NCBI RefSeq assembly: GCF_000390185.1
Contig: NZ_AQHR01000110.1
Span: 62,001-126,000, forward strand
Length of the DNA stretch: 64,000 nucleotides
Direction of reading: 5' to 3'
Origin: Lunatimonas lonarensis
Lineage (GTDB): Bacteria > Bacteroidota > Bacteroidia > Cytophagales > Cyclobacteriaceae
Part shown: piece by piece, positions 8,270-15,701 of the stretch
Position numbering within the stretch: position 1 is the first letter of the stretch
Layout: each line of letters starts with the position of its first letter
The notes under the pieces: model-generated
The model's input: only the letters and a program-made list of their open reading frames with translations
The model's database searches: none
What the model was told of the DNA's origin: nothing
Program-made: the position numbers and the translations under genes

Positions 8270-9736
8270 TCAGTTATTTTCGGGTTGCTCCATTTCGGCA
8301 TGGTCGAAGGAGATAAAAAAGGTAGTTCCTGCGTTTCGGTCGCTTTTTACCCGGATGGACCCACCGTGGCTTAGGATGATATTTTGTGTGTTGGTAAGTC
8401 CCAGACCTGACCCGGTAGGTTTGCTGGTATAAAAGGGCTCAAACAACCTATCGATGTGCTCTGGGGGTATCCCTTTGCCGTCATCAGTGATTTCTATCAG
8501 GCATTTTCCTCCCTTGGAGCGGGTTTTCAAGGTCAGGGAACCTGGATTTTCATCCATTGCCTCCACCGCATTGACGATCAGGTTGACAAATGCGATCTTC
8601 ACTTTGTCGGCGTCTACATTAATCGCACAGATATCTTCTTGGTAATCTTTGATCACGGTCAGCTTCTGTAAATTGATCCGGTCTTTTACCAACTCGAGTG
8701 ATTCTTCCAATAGCGTATTGATATCCCAATGCTGTAGGTCCAAGTCCGAAAACCGGGTAGACTCAAGCAGTTGGGTAATTAGCTGATTGATCCGGGCGCA
8801 GTTTTTCTTGATTACATCTACTAAGTCGCCGCTTTCTTTCAGTACGGGATCCGGAAGCTCAAAACCCAACTGCTCAGCAGACAATAAAATAGTGGTTAGG
8901 GGGTTTTTGACTTCGTGCGCGAGGATTCTCGCCATCCTGCCCGTGGAGGAAAATTTCCTCATATTGTAGAGATCCTCCTCCTGTACTTTAAGGAGTGTTA
9001 GGTCTTTTATCATTAGCTGGAACAATTCCTCATCCGATTCATCCCGGGCAATGCTTATCAGGGCTTCGATGGTCTGTCCCTGTCTGATCGTCAACTTTAC
9101 CTGAAAATCAGAAAATTCCCTTTTGCTGTGCAACAAGGTGCCAAAATGTAGCTGATCCTTTTCTTCGACGATGAGGTTTTTAAGGTACAGAGGATAGAAA
9201 TCGTCCTTTCCCGGATCGTAGTCAAACTTTTTGCTGAAGGAAGGGTTCGCATCCAACACCAGGGAGTCGGCATTGACGAGAACGATCGGGTCAGCAGAAC
9301 GCTCGAAGATATTTTTAAACTTTTTACCGGCTATTTCGAGGCTTTCATGAAGTGCCGCGTCCCTGATTGCATACCGTATGGTGCGTTCGAGCATCTGGGC
9401 ATTGAAACCGCCTTTTACCAAGTAGTCGGAGGCACCAAATTCCATAGCAGCCTGGTCGGCATGGGAACTTTCCATCCCGGTCAGGATGATCACTGGGGCG
9501 TGGCGAAGACGGGTCTTAATCGCCTCGAGTACGTCAATGCCCGTATTTTTACCTAGCTTATAATCTACCAAAAAAACATCAAATCCCTCATCTATCATCG
9601 CCAATGCCGCTTCGTAGGAATTGGCATGAATCAGCTCAAACTGGGAGGATCTACTTTGTCTTAGCAGGGATTTTACCAGCAGGAAGTCATCCAGGTCGTC
9701 ATCGACATACAATACCTTGAAGAAATCGCGGTTCAT
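8270..9736 (-). CDS. Response regulator-PAS-histidine kinase hybrid
   Basis: A 488-aa cytoplasmic signalling protein without membrane helices. Domains: N-terminal receiver (about 6-125; acidic pocket VDDD, phospho-Asp in VFLVDYKLG), PAS (about 138-250), HisKA with the H-box AHEVKNPLTT (about 270-280), and HATPase_c with N-box NLIVNAVEAMDE and G-boxes DDGKGIPP and GSGLGL. The receiver-first order suggests it takes phosphate or state information from another kinase. It is the last gene of a three-gene minus-strand cluster, 18 bases after a single-domain receiver. The input ligand of the PAS domain is unknown. Confidence 0.88.
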   Translation of the reverse strand: MNRDFFKVLYVDDDLDDFLLVKSLLRQSRSSQFELIHANSYEAALAMIDEGFDVFLVDYKLGKNTGIDVLEAIKTRLRHAPVIILTGMESSHADQAAMEFGASDYLVKGGFNAQMLERTIRYAIRDAALHESLEIAGKKFKNIFERSADPIVLVNADSLVLDANPSFSKKFDYDPGKDDFYPLYLKNLIVEEKDQLHFGTLLHSKREFSDFQVKLTIRQGQTIEALISIARDESDEELFQLMIKDLTLLKVQEEDLYNMRKFSSTGRMARILAHEVKNPLTTILLSAEQLGFELPDPVLKESGDLVDVIKKNCARINQLITQLLESTRFSDLDLQHWDINTLLEESLELVKDRINLQKLTVIKDYQEDICAINVDADKVKIAFVNLIVNAVEAMDENPGSLTLKTRSKGGKCLIEITDDGKGIPPEHIDRLFEPFYTSKPTGSGLGLTNTQNIILSHGGSIRVKSDRNAGTTFFISFDHAEMEQPENN

Positions 9737-9754
9737 ATAGCCTTCAAAACTCGC

Positions 9755-10198
9755 TTAACTTGGCAGAAGAACCGTTTTTGCCCAGTAGTTTTCCAGTTCC
9801 CTTCCCAAGGCTAAAAGGCCTTCGAAGGATCCAGGTTTAGAGATATAACTATTGGACCCCATATTATAGGTTACCATGATGTCATCCTCGTGCTTGGAAG
9901 TGGTAAAGACGATTACGGGGATCTTTTTTAAAGAAGCATCGGACTTTATCTCTTTAAGGGCTTCCCTACCGTCTTTCTTGGGCATATTAAGATCCAGCAA
10001 TATGATTTGGGGCATGGGATACTTAGCGTCGTCGCTGTACTTGCCTTGTCTGTTTAGGTATTCAAGCAGGATTTCGCCATTTTCGACACACATCAGTTTC
10101 GCTTGGGCAAAACTTTCCTTCAAGGCTTTGGTGATAAGGAGCCTATCGTCTATGTCGTCTTCTGCTATGAGCAGAATGATGTTTTTTTCTGGTTTCAT
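9755..10198 (-). CDS. Single-domain response regulator (Rcp1-like)
   Basis: About 147 aa, consisting of one receiver domain with no output domain: acidic pair AEDDIDD, phospho-acceptor in ILLDLNMPKKDG, conserved T/S in VFTTSKHEDD and K in YISKPGS. It resembles the Rcp1/CheY-type regulators that relay phosphate between phytochrome-like kinases. I prefer the start MKPEKN at 10198; an upstream ATG at 10231 would add 11 residues of unlikely sequence. It lies between two histidine kinase genes on the same strand and is a likely relay between them. Confidence 0.87.
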   Translation of the reverse strand: MKPEKNIILLIAEDDIDDRLLITKALKESFAQAKLMCVENGEILLEYLNRQGKYSDDAKYPMPQIILLDLNMPKKDGREALKEIKSDASLKKIPVIVFTTSKHEDDIMVTYNMGSNSYISKPGSFEGLLALGRELENYWAKTVLLPS

Positions 10199-10335
10199 TG
10201 GTCGGTTTGTATAGTTGGTTTGTTTATTCAAGGTATAAATTGATATAAATCTATAATGAATATTTTAATATTGGTAATCAATCGCATTTAATTTTATTTT
10301 CAGATACAAAAAATAGAGCTTTTCAGCCAGGTAAT

Positions 10336-11748
10336 TTAGGTGCCGGCAAACAGCAAATGAAAGGTGGTTCCCTTACCCGGTTCCGAATTGGCGTAGATGA
10401 CGCCGTCGTAGCGTTCGACGATTTTTTTACAGATAGCCAAACCGATCCCGGTTCCCTCGTATTCGTCTTTGCCGTGCAGCCGTTGGAAGATGGTGAAAAT
10501 TTTGTCGGAGTAATCGGTGTTAAAGCCAATGCCGTTGTCGGTCACCTGAAGGTGGTAGTAGTTCCTGTCGGGATCGAAATGATAGACCCTTTCTTTGGCA
10601 AGCCTGCTGTCCGCTTTTTCGCATCGGATCGAAATAATGGGAGAAGTGTCCTTTTTCCGGAATTTTAGCGCATTGCTTAGCAGGTTTTGGAAGACAGTCC
10701 TCCAATCGGAATAGTGGCCGTCAATCATCGGCAACGGATCACGATGAATCGTAGCATACTGCTCGTCGATCTGTAGACTTAGGTCGTCGAGTACTTCTTC
10801 CAGGAGCGTATTTAGGTCCAAGGGTTCCCGATCGGCGGTCAGTCTGCCTGCCCGGCTATATTCCAAAAGGTCGGTGATCAACCTTCTCATCCGTTTGGCC
10901 GCATGAGCCATACGATCGAGGTAGAGTTTGCCTTCTCCTTCAATGGTATCCTTATACTGATCCTGCAGCAGGTCATTGAAAGCTGTGATCTTTCGCAGGG
11001 GTTCTTGGAGGTCATGCGAGGCCACGTAGGCAAATTGCTCCAGCTCGTGGTTGGTCTGATTGAGCTGATCAATCTGAAGCTTGAGTTTCTCCTGATAAGC
11101 TTGAATCTGCTGGTCAGATTCCTTTTGGGCACGCTGGTAGGTAGCCAATGAAAGCAGGTTAAACCACCCGGTGGCCAATCCGATGGCGGTAATGACCAAC
11201 AGCACGATGGTCAATGCGGTGAGGTTTGCGAAAACTCCCCGTTCCTGCTGTCCCAGCAGTTCATGCTGATCCTCTACAATCGAATCGGTCAAACTCCTTA
11301 TGCGTTTGCCAAAGCGCAGATAGTTTGCTTTGCGGTTTTCTATGATATAGTCCAGATAGGCTTCGGGGCCTTCATACTCGTTGATGGACGCCAAAAAATA
11401 GGACATTCGCTCTTGTACAAGGAAGCGAATGGAGTCCAGCCGGTTTTCAAGCAGCCCGTTTGACACTAGTATATGATCCAGTGAAGAAAGGTTGTCTTCT
11501 ATTTTTCGGGAAATTACCGCCAGGCTATCCAGAAAGAGGGAGTCGTAGGTGGTTCCAAAACTGAGCATGGTGATTTCATTTTCCTGCACATGCGCGTTTA
11601 CGGCGTTTGCCAAGGCCATTATTTCATCGTGTGTATGTCCCATTCTGGTGAGGTCGCCGACCCGGTATACCGTATATAGCGATATTCCCCCGCATAGGAG
11701 GATCAACGAAAGGGTAATCAGTGTGTATGATTTTATTTTTTCCATCAA
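10336..11748 (-). CDS. Membrane sensor histidine kinase, phytochrome-like kinase core
   Basis: A 470-aa protein. Two membrane helices (about 6-28 and 172-195) flank a periplasmic helical segment of CHASE3-like character. A coiled coil follows (about 200-235), then HisKA with the H-box YVASHDLQEPLRK typical of cyanobacterial-phytochrome-like kinases, then HATPase_c (QNLLSNALKF, DNGIGF, GTGIGL). It probably autophosphorylates and passes phosphate to the receiver gene downstream (9755) and on to the hybrid kinase. The signal is unknown. It is the first gene of the minus-strand signalling cluster. Confidence 0.88.
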   Translation of the reverse strand: MMEKIKSYTLITLSLILLCGGISLYTVYRVGDLTRMGHTHDEIMALANAVNAHVQENEITMLSFGTTYDSLFLDSLAVISRKIEDNLSSLDHILVSNGLLENRLDSIRFLVQERMSYFLASINEYEGPEAYLDYIIENRKANYLRFGKRIRSLTDSIVEDQHELLGQQERGVFANLTALTIVLLVITAIGLATGWFNLLSLATYQRAQKESDQQIQAYQEKLKLQIDQLNQTNHELEQFAYVASHDLQEPLRKITAFNDLLQDQYKDTIEGEGKLYLDRMAHAAKRMRRLITDLLEYSRAGRLTADREPLDLNTLLEEVLDDLSLQIDEQYATIHRDPLPMIDGHYSDWRTVFQNLLSNALKFRKKDTSPIISIRCEKADSRLAKERVYHFDPDRNYYHLQVTDNGIGFNTDYSDKIFTIFQRLHGKDEYEGTGIGLAICKKIVERYDGVIYANSEPGKGTTFHLLFAGT

Positions 11749-11945
11749 TTTTTGGGGAATAATTTTCCCGTTTTATTGGCGTGATTGATCGTTTTCCTCT
11801 AGGTGAATGGCTTTGTAGACACCTTTACGCAGTTTTTCGCCAATAGGCACGGCATTTGGGAATAGAAGGAAAGAAATGAGCGGTGACCATCTAAAACCAA
11901 TAAATGGCACCTGAAACTAGTCATTAAACTATAAACTTTAAAGAA

Positions 11946-12101
11946 ATGGGAAGCTTATTGTATTTGATCGCAGTTATCCTTGTGATAGGATGGATTTTTG
12001 GAGCCTTTGTGTACAGTGTAGGCGGACTGATACATATCTTGTTGGTCTTAGCTGTCATCTCCGTATTATTTCGTATCATAGGCGGCGGAAGACCGGTCTA
12101 G
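11946..12101 (+). CDS. lmo0937-type small membrane protein (51 aa)
   Basis: A short frame, ATG to TAG, of 51 residues with two hydrophobic helices (about 3-21 and 25-45) and the ending IIGGGRPV. It matches the small lmo0937-like family found widely in Bacteroidetes, often with stress genes. No cellular function is established. Upstream at 11845-11860 lies AGGCACG-N4-TTGG, which resembles a sigma-54 -24/-12 element but lacks the usual GC at -12; this is weak. The next genes include an NtrC-type activator. Confidence 0.75.
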   Translation: MGSLLYLIAVILVIGWIFGAFVYSVGGLIHILLVLAVISVLFRIIGGGRPV

Positions 12102-12329
12102 GGTTTCATCGTACCGGAAGGTAGAATAGAAGTCGAATATATTCATTTGTAAGGGATTACACCGGCACCGCTTTCGATGCGTGCCAAACAGGGCTGCGTC
12201 TTGGGTCAAAACACAATTTATATACCAAGACCTGCCCTGCTTGATCCTTTTTGGGTTAATAACGGGTGCATTCCTTTGAACTGCTCCCCAATGGAGTCGA
12301 CTCTGACCTCAGCCAAGACCAACGAAAAA

Positions 12330-12683
12330 ATGGGAAAAAACGTAATTCTGATCGTAGATGATGAAAAGGAAATTTTGACGATGTTATCGCGGTTTTTGAA
12401 ACGAAGGGGGTATGAGGTGGTTACCGCTGCAACTATTGCAGAGGGTAAGGCATGCGTGAAAACGTCTTATCCGGATATCGTGTTTTTGGATGTAAATTTG
12501 CCCGATGGCAACGGTCTTCAGGCCGTTCCGGACTTTATGGTTCTTAAACCTAATCTCAGCATCATTCTTATGAGTGCGTTTAGCGACAGCGGTATTCAGG
12601 CTGCCGCCAAAGAAAGAGGTGCGAGTGGATTTCTCAGCAAACCCTTTTCCCTGGAGTCAATTAATCAAATGTTAGAAAGGTAA
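12330..12683 (+). CDS. Single-domain response regulator
   Basis: A 117-aa receiver domain: VDDEKE acidic pocket, phospho-Asp in IVFLDVNLPDGNG, Ser in LMSAFSDSG and Lys in FLSKPFS. It has no output domain. I choose the start MGKNVILIVDDE at 12330; in-frame upstream ATGs at 12177 and 12291 would add sequence without family support. The stop is one base from the start of the NtrC-type regulator gene, so both are cotranscribed and may share a kinase. Neither has a kinase gene in the same operon; the kinases are divergent, at 8-11.7 kb. Confidence 0.87.
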   Translation: MGKNVILIVDDEKEILTMLSRFLKRRGYEVVTAATIAEGKACVKTSYPDIVFLDVNLPDGNGLQAVPDFMVLKPNLSIILMSAFSDSGIQAAAKERGASGFLSKPFSLESINQMLER

Positions 12684-12684
12684 T

Positions 12685-14118
12685 ATGGCGAGTATTTTAG
12701 TAATTGATGATAACCTGGATATTTGCAGGTTACTTCAGCGGTTTCTATCCAAGAAAGGGCACGAGGTCGATACGACACTGAGTGGAGAAGAAGGGATCAT
12801 TATGGTAAAGGAAAAAGCCTTTGATCTGATTTTTTGCGATTTTAATCTTCGCAAAATGGAAGGTAGAGAAGTGCTGCAACAGGTGAAATCCATCAGTCCT
12901 CAAACGAAAGTGGCGATCATCACGGGATATGCGGATGTACGCATCGCGGTGGAGGTCATCAAAAAAGGGGCCTTTGACTATGTGGTCAAGCCACTGATCC
13001 CCGATGAGATTCTAAGTCTGATAGAACGCGCCCTGAAAGCAAAAGATGCGCCCATATCGGTTGCCACCGAAGCTGTCCCCACCGCCATCATAAAAAAAGG
13101 GGCAAAGAAATCAACAGGAACGGTTACACCCAACCCTGATTATATCTGGGGAGAGGATAGAGCATCGAGCGACCTGCTGCGAGAAGTTGAACTCGTAGCA
13201 CCCACCAATTTCAGCGTGATCATCTATGGTGAAAGTGGTTCGGGTAAGGAAAACATTGCCAAAACCATCCATGAGCTCAGTGATCGAAAAGACAAGCCGT
13301 TTGTAGCGATAGACTGTGGTGCGTTGACCAAAGAGTTGGCGGGGAGTGAGCTTTGGGGTCATGAGAAAGGAGGCTTTACCGGTGCGGTGACCGCCAAGCC
13401 AGGGCAATTTGAAGTAGCCGACGGAGGAACGATCTTTTTGGACGAGATAGCCAATTTATCCTACGAGATACAGGTGGGACTGCTTCGGTTGGTGCAGGAG
13501 AAGAAACTTCGGAGAATCGGAGGAATCAAAGACAAGGAACTGGATGTCCGAATCATAGTAGCCTCCAACGAAGACCTAAAGGAAGCGGTCAAAAATGGGA
13601 AATTTAGGGAGGATCTGTACTACCGGTTCAATGAGTTTACGATTACCGTACCACCATTGAGAAAGCGGGGCAAGGATATCATGGCTTTTGCAGGGCATTT
13701 TTTGGCCCAAGCAAATCAGGAGTTGAACAAGACGGTGAAAGGGTTTTCGGCACCTGTGGCGGATCTTTTCAATAAATACGACTGGCCTGGAAACTTGCGG
13801 GAGATGCGGAATGTAATCCGCAGGGCCTTGCTGCTGACCCAATCCGATGAAGTCCAGCTCAGCGCTCTTCCCCAAGAGATCATTTATGCGCCTACCATCG
13901 CATTTTCGGACGAGTCCAGCCCCATTCGCTTGGATGAAAGCAAACTGGACGTAAGCGGGCCGATCAATCTAAAGGATATAGCGGCGAATGCGGAGGCGGA
14001 AGTGATCAAAAAGGTGCTTGAGGAAAACCAGTACAACAAGACCAAGGCAGCGCAGCAATTGGGAATCGACCGAAAGACCCTCTTCAATAAACTTAAGCAG
14101 CACAGGATTCAGTCCTAG
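12685..14118 (+). CDS. NtrC-type sigma-54-dependent response regulator
   Basis: A 477-aa protein: receiver (1-120; VIDDNLD, phospho-Asp in LIFCDFNLR), AAA+ domain (about 150-385) and a C-terminal Fis-type helix-turn-helix (about 430-475; YNKTKAAQQLGIDRKTLFNKL). Walker A is GESGSGKE and Walker B IFLDEIA. The sigma-54 contact loop reads GGFTGA where almost all family members have GAFTGA, a substitution in a loop needed for open-complex formation. It should activate sigma-54 promoters upon phosphorylation; targets are not identified. It is coupled to the preceding receiver gene. Confidence 0.93.
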   Translation: MASILVIDDNLDICRLLQRFLSKKGHEVDTTLSGEEGIIMVKEKAFDLIFCDFNLRKMEGREVLQQVKSISPQTKVAIITGYADVRIAVEVIKKGAFDYVVKPLIPDEILSLIERALKAKDAPISVATEAVPTAIIKKGAKKSTGTVTPNPDYIWGEDRASSDLLREVELVAPTNFSVIIYGESGSGKENIAKTIHELSDRKDKPFVAIDCGALTKELAGSELWGHEKGGFTGAVTAKPGQFEVADGGTIFLDEIANLSYEIQVGLLRLVQEKKLRRIGGIKDKELDVRIIVASNEDLKEAVKNGKFREDLYYRFNEFTITVPPLRKRGKDIMAFAGHFLAQANQELNKTVKGFSAPVADLFNKYDWPGNLREMRNVIRRALLLTQSDEVQLSALPQEIIYAPTIAFSDESSPIRLDESKLDVSGPINLKDIAANAEAEVIKKVLEENQYNKTKAAQQLGIDRKTLFNKLKQHRIQS

Positions 14119-14144
14119 ATGTCCGGCTGTTCAAATTCTTATTC

Positions 14145-14172
14145 AAAAGCGTACTTTGGGTGCGCTTTTTAA
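14145..14172 (+). terminator. Rho-independent terminator
   Basis: The 7-bp stem AAAAGCG (14145-14151) / CGCTTTT (14163-14169) is followed by T residues, 27 bases after the stop of the NtrC-type gene. Confidence 0.7.
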
Positions 14173-14255
14173 TAAGATCTGTGCGCCTACCAATCTGCTG
14201 GAGCCCTCCATAATAGGTTAGATACGGTCAGATCATTTTTTCGATTTTACGTTGG

Positions 14256-14288
14256 GTTGGTTTAACCAGATTTTTTTACCTACCTTTG
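14256..14288 (+). promoter_or_regulatory. Bacteroidetes-type promoter for the desaturase gene
   Basis: TTGG at 14256-14259 and TACCTTTG at 14281-14288 with a 21-nt spacer fit the phylum's TTTG / TAnnTTTG promoter pattern. Transcription would begin near 14295. This supports the start codon at 14360 over the ATG at 14252, which lies upstream of the boxes. Confidence 0.55.
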
Positions 14289-14359
14289 GTATCAACCTAG
14301 CTATACCCACCCCAATCACCTCATCTCCTTTCTTCTTTCTTCCAAGTTTCCATTTTCTT

Positions 14360-15427
14360 ATGCGTCCGCCCCGATTTAACCAGGCCAGTTTGTTTCATAT
14401 TGAATTGAAGCATCGAATTAAAACCTATTTTGCAGAAACCAAGCTCAGTCCTACCGGCAATAGCGCTCTCTACTTCAAAGCACTATTCTTTATCATTGGA
14501 TTCGTTTCGGTATACATTCATCTCGTATTTTTCACCCCACATTGGGCTCCGGCTTTACTCGAATCGGTAATTTTGGCGGCGTTCGCCGCTGGAATAGGTT
14601 TCAATGTAATGCATGATGGTGCTCACGGTAGTTTTTCGAAAAAAGAATGGATTAACGAAATGGCTGGATTGTCCATTAATTTTCTGGGAGCGAATGTGTT
14701 TATGTGGAAAACAAAGCACAATATTGCCCACCATTCCTTTACCAATGTGGCCGACCACGATGATGACATGAATGCCCGGCCACTTTTGCGTCTATGCCCT
14801 ACGCAGAAAAAGTATTCCATACATAATTATCAGCATATATATTTCCTTTTCGTATATGCAATCTTGTACCTCTATTGGGTATTTGTAACGGACTACAAAA
14901 AGTATATCAGCCGAAAGGTCGGATCCATAGCCATAAAACCTATGACGTGGAAGGAACATGTTTCCTTTTGGGGCTACAAGGCTATTCATGCGCTGTTGTT
15001 TTTGGTATTGCCCATATACACGCTGGGATTCAATACGTGGATCGTAGGATTTCTGGTGTTTTCAATAGCTACGGGGATATTTCTCAGTTTGGTTTTTCAG
15101 CTGGCCCATTCCCTGGAGGAAACAACCTTTCCACTTCCCGATCAGGGAACGAATCAACTTGAAAATGATTGGGCGGTGCATCAGTTACGGACTACAGCTA
15201 ATTTTGCTACCAGCAACAAGATCCTTTCTTGGTTGGTTGGTGGGCTTAATTTTCAGGTAGAGCATCACCTTTTTCCAAATATCTCGCATGTGCATTATTA
15301 CGAGATCAGTAAAATCATCAAAGCCACCTGCGCGGAATTTGGTGTTCCCTACCTCGAACATCCAAAGATGCGTTTGGCGATCGCTTCGCACGTCAATCAC
15401 CTGAGGAACTTAGGGTCAAGGCATTAG
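14360..15427 (+). CDS. Membrane fatty acid desaturase (acyl-lipid/acyl-CoA type)
   Basis: About 355 aa. The three histidine boxes of the di-iron desaturase family are present: HDGAH, HNIAHHSF and QVEHHLFP; the Q-x-x-HH third box is typical of front-end/linoleoyl-type desaturases. Pairs of membrane helices flank the boxes. It would introduce a double bond into membrane lipid acyl chains using O2 and reduced ferredoxin or cytochrome b5-type donors. I start at 14360 (MRPPRFNQAS) because the promoter boxes lie at 14256-14288. It is monocistronic. Regulation by cold is common for the family but not shown here. Confidence 0.9.
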   Translation: MRPPRFNQASLFHIELKHRIKTYFAETKLSPTGNSALYFKALFFIIGFVSVYIHLVFFTPHWAPALLESVILAAFAAGIGFNVMHDGAHGSFSKKEWINEMAGLSINFLGANVFMWKTKHNIAHHSFTNVADHDDDMNARPLLRLCPTQKKYSIHNYQHIYFLFVYAILYLYWVFVTDYKKYISRKVGSIAIKPMTWKEHVSFWGYKAIHALLFLVLPIYTLGFNTWIVGFLVFSIATGIFLSLVFQLAHSLEETTFPLPDQGTNQLENDWAVHQLRTTANFATSNKILSWLVGGLNFQVEHHLFPNISHVHYYEISKIIKATCAEFGVPYLEHPKMRLAIASHVNHLRNLGSRH

Positions 15428-15491
15428 CAATTATGTTCTTCAACCTGTAGGAAAGCGGCAGGAATGCCAATGAATATAGTGCCAAATCCCA

Positions 15492-15523
15492 TTTGGTTTT
15501 TACCATTCCTTGGTCTAATTTTG
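15492..15523 (+). promoter_or_regulatory. Promoter of the thiamine receptor transcript
   Basis: TTTG at 15492-15495 and TAATTTTG at 15516-15523 with a 20-nt spacer is a near-ideal Bacteroidetes promoter. The transcript would begin near 15530, at the 5' edge of the TPP riboswitch. Confidence 0.75.
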
Positions 15524-15532
15524 CGTCGATCA

Positions 15533-15613
15533 TTAGGGGTGCCCCAACATTACGGGCTGAGATCATACCCATAGAACCTGATCCGGGTAGTGCCGGCGAA
15601 GGGAAATGACTTA
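15533..15613 (+). promoter_or_regulatory. TPP (THI-box) riboswitch
   Basis: The conserved core is visible in order: AGGGGTGCC, then GGGCTGAGAT, ACCC, GAACCTGATC, CGGGTAGTGCCGGCGAAGGG and AAATG. This is the thiamine pyrophosphate aptamer. It lies between a good promoter (15492-15523) and the TonB-dependent receptor gene at 15702, so uptake should be shut off when TPP is abundant. The roughly 90 nt between aptamer and start codon would hold the expression platform. Confidence 0.95.
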
Positions 15614-15701
15614 AGCCAATACATGGCTTTTGGGTGAACAGTATCGAGGAGATAACCCCTTTATCTCTTTCATGTTTAACCAATTCATTTATCAGTTTAT
15701 C

